Origin: Kangiella profundi
Lineage (GTDB): Bacteria; Pseudomonadota; Gammaproteobacteria; Enterobacterales; Kangiellaceae
NCBI RefSeq assembly: GCF_002838765.1
Contig: NZ_CP025120.1
Span: forward strand, 2,480,001-2,544,000
Reading direction: 5' to 3'
DNA length: 64,000 nt
The position numbers and the translations under genes are program-made. The notes below the pieces were generated by a model that was not told where the DNA came from, did not search any database, and saw nothing but the letters and a program-made list of their open reading frames with translations. Shown here in pieces: positions 9,441 through 19,493 of this stretch. Position 1 is the first letter of the stretch. Every line of letters starts with the position of its first letter.

Positions 9441-10619
9441 TTAGCCTTTCGCTCGCTCTTCTAAGATTGCCACTGCTGGTAATTCTTTACCTTCCAGAAA
9501 CTCCAGGAAAGCACCACCACCAGTTGAAATGTATGAAACTTTATCGGCGATGCCGTATTTATCAACTGCCGCCAGCGTATCACCGCCGCCTGCAATTGAG
9601 AATGCATCGCTGTCTGCGATTGCTTTTGCAATTACTTCGGTACCATGACCAAATTGATCGAACTCGAAAACACCAACCGGGCCATTCCAGACGATCGTTT
9701 TTGCTTCTTTCAAAATCTTGGCCAAGTGTTCAGCTGACTGTGGGCCAATATCAAAAATCATATCATCTTCAGCCACATCATTAACTGACTTGGTTTCCGC
9801 GGCTGCTGATTCTGCGAACTCTTTACCAGTTACCACATCAACCGGTACCGGAATGTCGCCACCTTTTGATTGCGCCTGTTCGATCAAACGTTTGGCCTCA
9901 GGAATTAAATCTTCCTCGTACAAAGATTTACCTACCGGATGACCTGTTGCTGCAATGAAGGTATTAGCAATACCACCACCAACAATTAGCTGGTCAACGA
10001 TATGTGATAAGGAATCAAGAACCGTTAGCTTAGTCGAGACTTTAGAGCCACCGACAATTGCAACCATTGGACGGGCTGGGTTATCCAGTGCTTTGCCCAA
10101 TGCTTCCAGTTCACCAGCTAACAATGGGCCTGCACAGGCAACAGGTGCAAACTTTGCTACACCATGAGTCGATGCCTGAGCACGATGTGCCGTACCAAAA
10201 GCGTCATGCACAAAAACGTCACATAGATCGGCGTACATTTTAGACAGTCGATCATCATTGGCTTTTTCGCCAACATTACAGCGTACGTTCTCGAATAAAA
10301 CCACTTCGCCTTCGTTAACATCAACGCCATTCAAGTATTCAGTGACCAGACGTACCGGAACATCCAGTACCTCATTTAAATAATCAGCAACGATTTGCAT
10401 GGAATCGTTTTTCGTCAACACACCTTCCGTAGGACGACCACGGTGCGACATCACCATCAACTTAGCACCTTTTTCCAGTGCCAATTTAATGGTCGGCAAA
10501 GCCGCCTGAATACGAACATCACTGGTTATTTTGCCGTCTTTAACCGGCACATTAAGATCTTCACGAATTAAAACGCGCTTTCCCTGAAGATCCAGATCAG
10601 ACATTTTCAACACATTCAT
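9441..10619 (-). CDS. pgk: Phosphoglycerate kinase
   Basis: 392 residues, normal length. It transfers phosphate between 1,3-bisphosphoglycerate and ADP in glycolysis and gluconeogenesis. The N-terminal substrate signature [14 protein letters not shown], the SHRGRP loop, [16 protein letters not shown], the nucleotide-domain [18 protein letters not shown] and the C-terminal GGGDTLAAV and STGGGAFLE loops are all intact. The gene sits between gap and fba, but the 278-base gap to the upstream gap gene contains large palindromes, so pgk-fba may have its own promoter or be separated from gap by RNA processing. Confidence 0.97.
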   Translation of the reverse strand: MNVLKMSDLDLQGKRVLIREDLNVPVKDGKITSDVRIQAALPTIKLALEKGAKLMVMSHRGRPTEGVLTKNDSMQIVADYLNEVLDVPVRLVTEYLNGVDVNEGEVVLFENVRCNVGEKANDDRLSKMYADLCDVFVHDAFGTAHRAQASTHGVAKFAPVACAGPLLAGELEALGKALDNPARPMVAIVGGSKVSTKLTVLDSLSHIVDQLIVGGGIANTFIAATGHPVGKSLYEEDLIPEAKRLIEQAQSKGGDIPVPVDVVTGKEFAESAAAETKSVNDVAEDDMIFDIGPQSAEHLAKILKEAKTIVWNGPVGVFEFDQFGHGTEVIAKAIADSDAFSIAGGGDTLAAVDKYGIADKVSYISTGGGAFLEFLEGKELPAVAILEERAKG

Positions 10620-10684
10620 AGTCTTAAACCATTCATGGTAAATTGATTATCTGGGTTTAATTCCCCAGACTTAAAAACACAAAC

Positions 10685-10702
10685 GGTGCGTCACGACGCA
10701 CC
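10685..10702. repeat. REP-like palindrome GGTGCGTCACGACGCACC
   Basis: An 8-base perfect dyad (GGTGCGTC / GACGCACC) with a 2-base centre. An identical 18-mer occurs at 62841-62858, 52 kb away and also in an intergenic spacer, which suggests a dispersed extragenic palindrome. Confidence 0.75.
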
Positions 10703-10728
10703 CGAGTATTACGACAAGAAGACCACTA

Positions 10729-10892
10729 ATCTAAGCTAGAATTTTGGTCCAAGGCAACACCTTTACCAAATCATGTACTGGATAGCTTAGATTTTTCTTG
10801 TAAGACGCGGCATGGCTAATTTTTGAAGGCGACGCGTACTTTAGTACGCCAGCTTGATAAAAATTAGCCATAACAAAGTATTACAAGAAAAA
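10729..10892. repeat. Nested inverted repeats between gap and pgk
   Basis: Four layers of dyad symmetry are visible. ATCTAAGCTA (10729-10738) pairs with TAGCTTAGAT (10783-10792). A second structure nests three arms: TTTTTCTTGTAA (10792-10803) with TTACAAGAAAAA (10881-10892), GGCTAATTTTT (10814-10824) with AAAAATTAGCC (10859-10869), and GCGTACT (10834-10840) with AGTACGC (10843-10849). The result is a potential hairpin of about 100 bases starting five bases after the gap stop codon. It may act as a processing or attenuation structure for the operon, or be a small palindromic mobile element; the sequence alone does not decide. Confidence 0.8.
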
Positions 10893-10897
10893 GATTG

Positions 10898-11899
10898 CTA
10901 GACAGACATCATCTTGATGGCAACATCTAACATACGGTTACTAAAACCCCACTCATTATCGTACCAAGTCACTACTTTCACGAAGTTGCCTTCTTGTACG
11001 CGAGTCAGACCGGCATCGAAAGTTGATGATGCTGGGCTGTGGTTAAAGTCGATTGAAACTAGTGGCTCGTCGTTATAGCAAAGTACGTGGCCGTCTGCTG
11101 CTTTCTTGACAATTTCGTTGATTTCTTCGGCTGAAGTATCACGACCAGCTTCAAAAGTCAGGTCAACGCACGATACGTTGATGGTTGGTACGCGCATGGC
11201 GAAGCCATCTAATTTACCGTTTAATTCTGGAAGCACTAGACCTACTGCTTTAGCTGCACCGGTTTTGGTCGGGATAATGCTTTGTGCTGCTGCACGAGCT
11301 CGACGCAAATCGGAATGCTGGTTATCAATCAAACGCTGGTCATTAGTGTAAGCGTGAATGGTGTTAACCAAACCTTTCTTGATACCCACTGTATCGTTAA
11401 GAACTTTTGCCAATGGTGCAAGACAGTTTGTGGTACATGAAGCGTTTGATACCACACGGTGTTCAGGCTTAAGAATGTCATCGTTAACACCAAATACTAC
11501 AGTTGCATCTACGTCTGCTGCGCCTGGTGCTGAGATAAGAACTTTCTTTGCGCCACCTTTGAAGTGCTTTGATGCACCAGCCTGATCTTTAAATACGCCA
11601 GTACATTCAAAAACTACGTCGACGTCCTGCTCACCCCATGGGATTAATTCTGGGTTACGCTCGGCATACAATTTGATTTTGTCGCCGTTAACGATCATAT
11701 ATTCGCCATCAGTTGAAACGTCGGCGTTAAAACGGCCGTGAGTAGTGTCATATTTTGTTAAATGAACGGTAGTTTCAGCTGGGTGTGAAGAGTTGATCGC
11801 TACCACTTGAATGCGATCACGGTAACCGTGCTCATAAATCGCACGAAGGGCGGTACGTCCAATACGACCATAACCATTAATTGCAACTTTAACTGTCAT
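10898..11899 (-). CDS. gap: Glyceraldehyde-3-phosphate dehydrogenase, GapB-like
   Basis: 333 residues. The catalytic Cys is in [12 protein letters not shown] and the base His in [20 protein letters not shown] marks a true GAPDH and not erythrose-4-phosphate dehydrogenase, although in pseudomonads the same slot beside tkt and pgk is annotated epd. After the second Rossmann strand the sequence reads [12 protein letters not shown], whereas NAD-specific glycolytic enzymes have an Asp here (IND). The pattern resembles Bacillus GapB (VAINASYSAET), which uses NADP in gluconeogenesis, so NADP or dual-cofactor use is likely. CTGGAG lies just before the ATG. It lies 27 bases after tkt, so the pair is co-transcribed. 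Confidence 0.94.
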   Translation of the reverse strand: MTVKVAINGYGRIGRTALRAIYEHGYRDRIQVVAINSSHPAETTVHLTKYDTTHGRFNADVSTDGEYMIVNGDKIKLYAERNPELIPWGEQDVDVVFECTGVFKDQAGASKHFKGGAKKVLISAPGAADVDATVVFGVNDDILKPEHRVVSNASCTTNCLAPLAKVLNDTVGIKKGLVNTIHAYTNDQRLIDNQHSDLRRARAAAQSIIPTKTGAAKAVGLVLPELNGKLDGFAMRVPTINVSCVDLTFEAGRDTSAEEINEIVKKAADGHVLCYNDEPLVSIDFNHSPASSTFDAGLTRVQEGNFVKVVTWYDNEWGFSNRMLDVAIKMMSV

Positions 11900-11926
11900 C
11901 TTAATCTCCAGAATTTACTCACGCGT

Positions 11927-13945
11927 TTAATCTAAAAGTTCTTCGGCTACAGCAACAACATTGTCTACTGTGAACCCAAAATGTTTGAATAGGTCACCCG
12001 CTGGTGCGGATTCACCAAAGCTGGTCATGCCAACGATACGACCATCAAGGCCGACATATTTGTACCAATAGTCAGCAATACCTGCTTCAATGGCGACACG
12101 GCTTGGCACATCGCTTGGCAGTACCGATTCTTTATAACTAGCATCCTGTGCTTCAAAAACATCGGTTGATGGCATTGAAACCACTCGTACCTGCTTGCCT
12201 TTTTCAGTCAATACTTTTGCAGCTTCAGTTGCCAGCTCAACTTCTGAGCCAGTAGCAATCAGGATTAACTCGGGCTTATCGGCACTATCAACCAGCACAT
12301 AAGCACCACGCTCAATATTGGCCAGCTGCTGAGCATCACGGTTCTGATGCTGCAAATTTTGACGGCTTAAACTTAAAGCTGTTGGGCCGTTGCGACGCTC
12401 AATTGCTGCTTTCCAGGCGACGGCAGTTTCAACAGCATCACAAGGACGCCATACCGACATGTTTGGTGTTGTTCTTAAGTTCGCCAGCTGCTCAATTGGC
12501 TGGTGCGTAGGACCATCTTCACCTAAACCGATTGAATCGTGCGTGAAGACGTAAATAGCCTGCTGTTTCATTAATGCGGCCATACGCAGTGCGTTGCGGG
12601 CGTATTCCATAAAGATCAGGAAGGTACCGCCATAAGGCATCAAACCGCCGTGCAAAGCCATGCCATTCATGATGGCGCACATACCGAACTCACGAACACC
12701 GTAGTAGACATAATTACCGCTGGCGTCTTTAGCTTCTATCCCTTTGGAATCACTATGAATAGTCAGGTTTGAACCTGCCAGGTCGGCAGAACCACCGACT
12801 AACTCAGGAAGTAATGGCGCATAGGCATTGATAGCCATTTGTGATGCCTTACGCGAGGCAACCACAGGGCCTTCCGCCTGTAATTTCTCGATATAGGCCT
12901 GAGCCTGCTCGGTGAAATTCTCAGGCAAGCGGCGACTTAAGCGACGCTCAAGTTCTTTGCCTAATTCTGGATAAGCTTCTTTGTAGGCAATAAATTTCTT
13001 ATTCCATTCCGCTTCCTGCTGCTGGCCGACCTCACGAGCACTCCAGCTGTCACGAACATTTTCAGGGACTTCAAATGCAGGATGAGGCCAGTTCAATTGC
13101 TTGCGAGCCAGTTCGATTTCATCGTCACCTAATGGCGCACCATGGCATTCTTCTTTGCCTTGCTTATTAGGCGAACCAAAACCAATAATGGTTTTGCAGC
13201 AAATAAGGGTTGGGCGCTCACTGTCAGTACGCGCTTCTTCGATTGCTGCTTTGATGGCTTCAGGATCGTGACCGTCAACCGCTGGAATAACCTGCCAACC
13301 ATAAGCTTCGAAACGCTTAGGCGTGTCGTCAGAGAACCAGCCATTCACTTCACCATCAATTGAAATGCCGTTGTCATCATAGAATGCGATCAGTTTGCCC
13401 AGTCCCAAGGTACCGGCCAATGAGCATACTTCATGGGAAATACCTTCCATCATGCAGCCATCACCCATGAAGACATAGGTGTAATGGTCAATGATGTCAT
13501 GGTCAGGTTTGTTAAATTCAGCTGCCAGCTTCTTTTCCGCAATCGCAAAGCCAACTGCATTGGCAATACCTTGGCCTAATGGGCCAGTAGTCGTTTCAAC
13601 ACCTGGGGTGTAACCATATTCTGGATGGCCAGGAGTTTTTGAGTGCAGTTGACGGAAATTCTTCAGATCATCGATTGAAATGTCATAACCTGTGAGGTGC
13701 AGTAACGAATAGACCAGCATGGAACCATGGCCATTTGACATCACAAAGCGATCGCGATTGACCCAGTCAGGGTTTGCAGGATTGTGTACCAGGTAGTCAT
13801 TCCATAGGACTTCAGCGATATCAGCCATGCCCATTGGCGCTCCGGGGTGACCGGACTTGGCTTTTTGAACGGCATCCATACTGAGTGCGCGGATTGCATT
13901 AGCAAGTTGAAAACGGGTAAGCATGTCGTTACCTGACAGTGACAT
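11927..13945 (-). CDS. tkt: Transketolase
   Basis: A 672-residue thiamine-diphosphate enzyme moving two-carbon units between pentose-phosphate sugars and feeding glycolysis. Markers: [14 protein letters not shown] near the start, the ThDP motif [14 protein letters not shown] continuing to DDNGISIDG, and the transketolase signature [19 protein letters not shown] with the active-site Glu nearby (VREFGM). Length is typical of the bacterial enzyme. GAGGAG before the ATG at 13945 sets the start. It heads the minus-strand tkt-gap-pgk-fba set; pyruvate kinase, often found in this cluster in proteobacteria, is absent. Confidence 0.97.
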   Translation of the reverse strand: MSLSGNDMLTRFQLANAIRALSMDAVQKAKSGHPGAPMGMADIAEVLWNDYLVHNPANPDWVNRDRFVMSNGHGSMLVYSLLHLTGYDISIDDLKNFRQLHSKTPGHPEYGYTPGVETTTGPLGQGIANAVGFAIAEKKLAAEFNKPDHDIIDHYTYVFMGDGCMMEGISHEVCSLAGTLGLGKLIAFYDDNGISIDGEVNGWFSDDTPKRFEAYGWQVIPAVDGHDPEAIKAAIEEARTDSERPTLICCKTIIGFGSPNKQGKEECHGAPLGDDEIELARKQLNWPHPAFEVPENVRDSWSAREVGQQQEAEWNKKFIAYKEAYPELGKELERRLSRRLPENFTEQAQAYIEKLQAEGPVVASRKASQMAINAYAPLLPELVGGSADLAGSNLTIHSDSKGIEAKDASGNYVYYGVREFGMCAIMNGMALHGGLMPYGGTFLIFMEYARNALRMAALMKQQAIYVFTHDSIGLGEDGPTHQPIEQLANLRTTPNMSVWRPCDAVETAVAWKAAIERRNGPTALSLSRQNLQHQNRDAQQLANIERGAYVLVDSADKPELILIATGSEVELATEAAKVLTEKGKQVRVVSMPSTDVFEAQDASYKESVLPSDVPSRVAIEAGIADYWYKYVGLDGRIVGMTSFGESAPAGDLFKHFGFTVDNVVAVAEELLD

Positions 13946-14110
13946 GAGGTCTCCTCAAAAGGCAGCATTTTTTAGGCCGCATATTGTCGCAGACCCGCCC
14001 TGACCAATCAAATGATTTGCCTGTTTTTTACTCAGTTTTTTCCTCTGGAAGGCAATAAACTCGGGCTTTGTGGCGAAATTAATGCGAATTAGGAGCTTGG
14101 ATTAGAAGAA

Positions 14111-17100
14111 TTAGTCCGATTCATTCTGGGTTATGAATTCGTCCAGATCGAAGTCCTTGATGTTGAGCATGGTCTCAATATCCCACGGAGGTACCGGGCG
14201 ACTGAAGATGAAACCCTGTATTTCTTCACAGCCCATATCACGTAACGCTTCCACCTGATTGCGGTTTTCCACCCCTTCAGCGACAACCTTAATATCCAAG
14301 TTATGAGCCAGGGTTACGATTGAAGCTACCAGATTGCGATCCCGATCCGAATCCTCCAGATCCCAGACGAAGGTACGGTCGATTTTGAGTGTATCAATAG
14401 GGAAATCCTTGAGGTTGCCTAAAGACGAATAACCCACCCCAAAGTCATCCAGCGCCAGACTGATTCCCATTTCACGCAATGTTCGCATCTGTTGAATGGA
14501 CTGTGTCAGATCTTCCATGACCATCCCTTCAGTAATCTCAAATTCCAACGCATCAGGTTCGATTTTAGCCAGATGCAGTGCATTCTTGACCGTTTCCCAT
14601 AGATTTTCATGATAGAACTGGACCGCAGACAGGTTAACTGCGACCTTGCCATGAAAAATGCCACGATTCTGCCAGTCTCGTATTTGCAGACAGGTCTTTT
14701 CAATAACGCGCTGACTGATTGGAATAATAAAGCCCGCTTCCTCAGCCAAAGGAATGAACTCATTCGGCAATACCAGACCTCTTCGAGGATTACGCCAACG
14801 CACCAGCGCTTCCATGCCGGTTATTTTGCCGGTTTGCAGGCTGACCTTCGGCTGATAGAACATCACAAACTCATCTTTCTCAATCGCCTGACGCAGCTCT
14901 CCTTCCAATGTGATGCGCAGCTTAGCCTGTTCATTCATCTGACGGGTATAGAACTGATAGGTATTCTTGCCTTTTTTCTTGGCGTAATACATGGCGGTAT
15001 CGGCATTTTTTAGTAGTTCTTCTGCGTTAAGTCCATTTTCCGGATACATCACAATACCGATACTCGGAGACACAACCACTTCGGCAGTTGATAGTGGTAG
15101 CGGCTTGGCAAATTCATCCAGAATCGCCTGGGCGATTTTGGCGGGCTTATTCCAGGTATCCACTTCCTGCAACAGCACGGTAAACTCATCACCACCCAGA
15201 CGGGCAACTACCCCATGCTGTTCACTGGTAATCTCCTGTAAAATCTTGGCCACATAAATCAGCAACTCATCACCAATACCATGACCTAATGAATCATTGA
15301 TCCGCTTGAAGTTATCAAGGTCAATAAATAGCAGTGCGTGCTGGTCGCCTCGCTCTGAGTGAGCGATCAGGTTTTCAAAGTGATTCCTGAAGCTGGTACG
15401 ATTTTTAAGGTCAGTCAACTGATCAACCGTAGCCAGGCGACGCAATTCTTTTTCGGCCTGTTTACGGAAAGTAATATCCGAGAAAACGCCCACATAGTTT
15501 ATGACATTGCCATCATTATCCAGCACAACATCAATATTGATTTCAATTGGGTAGGTAGAATTATCTTTGCGTTTTGCAAGCAGCTCGCCATACCAGAATC
15601 CTTTGTCAGCAAGCTCTTCTCTTAGCTCCCTGAATTCTTCATCGGTAATCTGATGCAAGGCACTGACCTTCATTAATTTGCCAAGCACTTCAGTCTCTTC
15701 AAAGCCTGTAATTTTGGTGAAAGCCTTGTTGACTGCAATGTAATGGAAGTTCTCGTCCAGAATCCAGACACCATCTGAAATATTGTCAAAGGACTTCACG
15801 ATCATGCTGAGCTGCTGTTCGGTATTCTTAAGCTCAGTAATATTCTTCAGGGTCCCAGCCATCCGCAAAGGCTTTTGATTATCATCCCGGCTCACCACCT
15901 TGCCGCGGTCTAACACCCAAATCCAGCCACCTTTCTCATCACTGATACGGTAGGTGCTTTCATAGTGCATAGATTTATCGGACAAATGTGCGTTTAGAGC
16001 CTGGCGCACATACGGCAGATCATTCGGGTGAATGTTGGAGTTGGCCATCGAGTAACCACTACGCACTCCATCCCTTGGGAAATCGTAAGGCCACTCATTA
16101 GAAAGGTGGAGAGCTCCAGAAGGTATCTGCCAGTCCCACAATTCATCACCACTGCCCCACAAAGATAACTTCAGTCGCTCTTCACTTTGTGTCAGCTGCA
16201 ATGCGGCCATTCTTCGTTCACGCACCCTGGCCCAAATCAGATAGGAGAAAGCCAGTATAATAAGTCCCAGAATAAACCCATACAAAGTAAAGGCCGACGG
16301 GCTGAGCCACCCTGAGGTTTTGACATGAACTTTCAGCTCAGCCGGAACTTCGCTCCAGACACCATCCTTGTTAGAAGCTTTAACCAGAAAACGGTAATCA
16401 CCGGGCTGCAGATTGGTGTAGGTGACACGGCGGGCTTTAGCATCAGTTTCTATCCATTCATTGTCGTATCCTTCGAGCATATATCGATAGCGATTATTCT
16501 TAGGATCGGCATAGTTCAGTCCTGAAAATTCAAAGCTTACGCTGGTATCTTCAGGGAAGAAGGTAACTTCTTTGGCGAGGTTCGCAGGTTTTGCCAGTCG
16601 TTTTTTATGTTCATCACCAATAAGTACCGGACCATTATTAATCATGATCTCGGTAATTACTGGGGTTGGCGGGACTTCATCAGGCTGATAAGTTTCTGCC
16701 CTGAAATTGATGATACCGTTAATCCCACCAAAATAGAGGTTGCCCTGTCTATCGTGGGCACTGGCTCCCGTATTAAACTCCAGAATTGGCTGATCTTCCG
16801 CCAGCGTAAACTGAGTCAGACTAAAGTCATTTGGCGAAACCCTAAATAATCCGCGTCCGGTTCCCGCCCAGATGTATTTATTGCCATCCAGCTCCATACT
16901 GTAGATGCTGTCATGAATGCCTGAGGTGGTACTATTTATGTTAGTAGCAACCTGACGCGTCAAATCAATCACCACCAGTCCATTACCAAAAGTACCAATC
17001 CATAGCCGCTCAAACTGATCCAGAGCCAGACTGAGAACAACATCTTTAGCTTCTTCCGGAACTTCTTTTATCAGCTGACTTAAGTTTTTGAAGCTTGAGG

Positions 17101-18661
17101 TCTGAATATCAAATTGGTGAACGCCACTTTCCGTGCCAATCCACAAATGCTGTTTATCTTTGCTGGGCAGAATGCTGTTTATGCGATTATTACGATGGAA
17201 GTCAGCATCAATGACTCGGTAACGACTGATCCTGTTATTCTGATCCAGCTTCCACAAACCTTCAGTTGTTCCAACCCATAAGTTCCCATCAAAGTATCTG
17301 GCCGTTAACAGTTCAGCGGTATAACTTTCATTTTCAAATATTCGCTGTAATTCGCGGGTGTTTAGATTAAGCAGCCAAATCTCATCAAAGGTCATCACCC
17401 AGACCTTTCCTGAGCTGGCTGGTCCAATGTAATTGATGCTTTTACCATTCAATTGGGGCGGGTCGATGATGGCTAATTTTTTTAGATCCAGCGGATCACG
17501 GGCATCCATCATGGTTATACCGTGCCCATCACTGCCAACCAACAGGATATCATCAGCGGTTACATGCAATGAAAAGGTCGTGTCGGCAGCCAATGAGTCC
17601 AGTAAATCCGGCTGAAAATAATTATGATTAAACAGTATCGCGTTTGGATTGATTTTATTGAGGTAAGCGGAAGTCCCTACCCAAAGAATTCCATTGCTAT
17701 CTTCATACAATGCGTTAATGGTATTGCTGCCAATTGAACCGGGTCGACCATAGCGGTAGTGATTGGAGCGCCCTGTTTCACTGTTCACCGAGTAGAGGCC
17801 TTCTTTGACAGTTCCAATCCAGAGATTGTCATTGCTATCGAAAAAAACCGTACTGGCCTGGAGCTTTGAATCTCTAAGACCAAGCTCTTCATATGACAAA
17901 GCAACAAACTCATTCTTCTCAGGGTGATATTCAATGACACCCTGTTGGTAGGACACTAGCCAGATATTACCCTCAGGAGTTTCCTCAATATCGGCGATAG
18001 CACCTAGTTGACCACCCGTGGTTGAGTTGATAATGAAAAACTGCTCACTGGTAGGATTAAATTGTGCCAGCTCGCCACGGGTAGTAACGGCCCACACACG
18101 TTGCTTGCTATCTACATAGATTTTCCGCAATTCGCTGACAGTTGCTGTCACGCGGCGGCTAAGCATGATCGGGTATGTTTTGAATCCTTCAATTGCAGGA
18201 TCATAATAAGAAGGGCCATTATAGGTGGCCAGCCAAACACCACCTTTCTCGTCTTTCGACAAAGCAGTTACAAAGTCATTGGCCAGAGTAAATGGTTCCA
18301 GCGGATTGTGATGGAAATTTATGATGTTACCGGTCTGTTGGTGAAAGATATTCAGACCATTTTCAGTGGCAATCCAGATATCGCCATTATCGGCGACCAT
18401 CAAATCATGAATGGTGGTATGGGAAAGATTACTGTTCTGTTTCTGAAACACTTTAATCTGATAGCCATCATAGCGATTAAGACCATCTTCCGTTCCGATC
18501 CAGAGAAACCCCTGAGGGTCTTCTACGATGGCTGTGATGACACTTTGAGACAACTGATCTTCAATACCAATAGCATCCACAAGCTGTTGGTTAGCTTGTG
18601 TCTGTTGGCTTAAAAAAATTGTCCCAATTAAACAGAAAAGAAAAAGAAATCGTGTCACCAT
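14111..18661 (-). CDS. Periplasmic propeller sensor with PAS, GGDEF and EAL domains
   Basis: 1516 residues. A signal peptide (to about residue 23) leads into roughly 670 residues of two-component-regulator propeller repeats (recurring IWIGTEDGLNRYD-like units), then a Y_Y_Y domain (about 700-775), a transmembrane helix at about 787-808, two PAS/PAC modules (about 835-1070), a GGDEF domain (ARLGGDEF near 1153) and an EAL domain (GMEALVRW near 1281). Both output motifs are intact, as are the EAL residues in NLSAVQF, EITEGM, DDFGVGYSSL, LKIDRTF and VAEGVE. It could therefore make or degrade cyclic-di-GMP in response to a periplasmic ligand. The gene stands alone; no regulator of its own is adjacent. 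Confidence 0.92.
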   Translation of the reverse strand: MVTRFLFLFCLIGTIFLSQQTQANQQLVDAIGIEDQLSQSVITAIVEDPQGFLWIGTEDGLNRYDGYQIKVFQKQNSNLSHTTIHDLMVADNGDIWIATENGLNIFHQQTGNIINFHHNPLEPFTLANDFVTALSKDEKGGVWLATYNGPSYYDPAIEGFKTYPIMLSRRVTATVSELRKIYVDSKQRVWAVTTRGELAQFNPTSEQFFIINSTTGGQLGAIADIEETPEGNIWLVSYQQGVIEYHPEKNEFVALSYEELGLRDSKLQASTVFFDSNDNLWIGTVKEGLYSVNSETGRSNHYRYGRPGSIGSNTINALYEDSNGILWVGTSAYLNKINPNAILFNHNYFQPDLLDSLAADTTFSLHVTADDILLVGSDGHGITMMDARDPLDLKKLAIIDPPQLNGKSINYIGPASSGKVWVMTFDEIWLLNLNTRELQRIFENESYTAELLTARYFDGNLWVGTTEGLWKLDQNNRISRYRVIDADFHRNNRINSILPSKDKQHLWIGTESGVHQFDIQTSSFKNLSQLIKEVPEEAKDVVLSLALDQFERLWIGTFGNGLVVIDLTRQVATNINSTTSGIHDSIYSMELDGNKYIWAGTGRGLFRVSPNDFSLTQFTLAEDQPILEFNTGASAHDRQGNLYFGGINGIINFRAETYQPDEVPPTPVITEIMINNGPVLIGDEHKKRLAKPANLAKEVTFFPEDTSVSFEFSGLNYADPKNNRYRYMLEGYDNEWIETDAKARRVTYTNLQPGDYRFLVKASNKDGVWSEVPAELKVHVKTSGWLSPSAFTLYGFILGLIILAFSYLIWARVRERRMAALQLTQSEERLKLSLWGSGDELWDWQIPSGALHLSNEWPYDFPRDGVRSGYSMANSNIHPNDLPYVRQALNAHLSDKSMHYESTYRISDEKGGWIWVLDRGKVVSRDDNQKPLRMAGTLKNITELKNTEQQLSMIVKSFDNISDGVWILDENFHYIAVNKAFTKITGFEETEVLGKLMKVSALHQITDEEFRELREELADKGFWYGELLAKRKDNSTYPIEINIDVVLDNDGNVINYVGVFSDITFRKQAEKELRRLATVDQLTDLKNRTSFRNHFENLIAHSERGDQHALLFIDLDNFKRINDSLGHGIGDELLIYVAKILQEITSEQHGVVARLGGDEFTVLLQEVDTWNKPAKIAQAILDEFAKPLPLSTAEVVVSPSIGIVMYPENGLNAEELLKNADTAMYYAKKKGKNTYQFYTRQMNEQAKLRITLEGELRQAIEKDEFVMFYQPKVSLQTGKITGMEALVRWRNPRRGLVLPNEFIPLAEEAGFIIPISQRVIEKTCLQIRDWQNRGIFHGKVAVNLSAVQFYHENLWETVKNALHLAKIEPDALEFEITEGMVMEDLTQSIQQMRTLREMGISLALDDFGVGYSSLGNLKDFPIDTLKIDRTFVWDLEDSDRDRNLVASIVTLAHNLDIKVVAEGVENRNQVEALRDMGCEEIQGFIFSRPVPPWDIETMLNIKDFDLDEFITQNESD

Positions 18662-18763
18662 TAATGGCCCTTTGCGACGTTATATTCGCCTTTGTGCGTT
18701 CCTACCCGGCAGGCTGTCCTCTAGTTTCGGTTAAAACGTCTCAAAAATCAAAATTCTTACCGC

Positions 18764-18792
18764 CTGACAGCAAATTTTGCATATATTATGAT
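18764..18792 (+). promoter_or_regulatory. Candidate sigma-70 promoter for elbB
   Basis: CTGACA (18764-18769) and TATGAT (18787-18792) are separated by 17 bases, 42 bases upstream of the elbB start codon. It lies in the divergent spacer with the GGDEF/EAL gene. Confidence 0.55.
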
Positions 18793-18833
18793 GATATTTA
18801 CACTTCACTCGATTGATTTGAAAAGGGAGTATT

Positions 18834-19493
18834 ATGAAAAAGATTGCAGTTATTTTATCCGGTTGCGGTGTCTATGACGGAGCCGAAATTCATGAAAGCG
18901 TGCTTACCCTGTTAGCGCTCGAACAGAACGGCCTGGACTATCAATGTTTTGCGCCCAACGTAGAGCAAATGCACGTAATCAATCACCTGACAGGGGATGT
19001 AGCCGAAGGCGAGTCACGTAATGTGCTGGTTGAAGCAGCTCGTATTGCGCGCGGCAATATCAAGGATTTAGCCCAAGCCAAAGAGTCTGACTTTGATGCC
19101 GCCGTGCTTCCAGGCGGTTTTGGTGCGGCAAAGAACCTTTGCGACTTTGCGGTCAAAGGAAGCGATTGTACTGTCAATCCTGAAGTGGAGAGATTTATCA
19201 AAGCCATGGCCGCAGCAAAAAAACCAGTCGGGTTCATCTGTATTGCGCCAGCCATGATCCCAAGACTGTACGGTGAAGGCAGCAAGCTGACCATTGGTAA
19301 CGACAAAGACACGGCGGCAGCTATTGAAGCTATGGGTGGCGTCCACATGGCCTGCCCGGTCGAAGATATTGTATATGATGAAGAACGAAACCTATTATCG
19401 ACACCTGCCTACATGTTGGCCGGAAGTGTCTCGGAGGCTGCCAGCGGAATCAGTAAACTGATTGCCAAACTGGCCAGCCTTTTAAAGTCCTAA
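18834..19493 (+). CDS. elbB: ElbB-type DJ-1/PfpI glyoxalase
   Basis: 219 residues, close to the 217 of E. coli ElbB (formerly sigma cross-reacting protein 27A, reported to have glyoxalase activity). The family pattern is clear: VILSGCGVYDGAEIHESVL at the N-terminus, VLPGGFGAAKNLCDFA, and the nucleophile elbow GFICIAPAM with Cys136. The start is fixed by GGGAG six bases upstream and by a good promoter. Its last bases overlap the end of the convergent YyaL-like gene by four. Its role in isoprenoid metabolism, proposed in older annotation, is unproven. Confidence 0.93.
   Translation: MKKIAVILSGCGVYDGAEIHESVLTLLALEQNGLDYQCFAPNVEQMHVINHLTGDVAEGESRNVLVEAARIARGNIKDLAQAKESDFDAAVLPGGFGAAKNLCDFAVKGSDCTVNPEVERFIKAMAAAKKPVGFICIAPAMIPRLYGEGSKLTIGNDKDTAAAIEAMGGVHMACPVEDIVYDEERNLLSTPAYMLAGSVSEAASGISKLIAKLASLLKS

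Noticed and set aside
10898..11899. Erythrose-4-phosphate dehydrogenase (epd) for the gap gene
   Set aside because: The sequence has the GAPDH motif [10 protein letters not shown] and IHAYTNDQ, not the VDTKLAAG and IHSAMHDQ of Epd, although the gene order resembles that of epd clusters.
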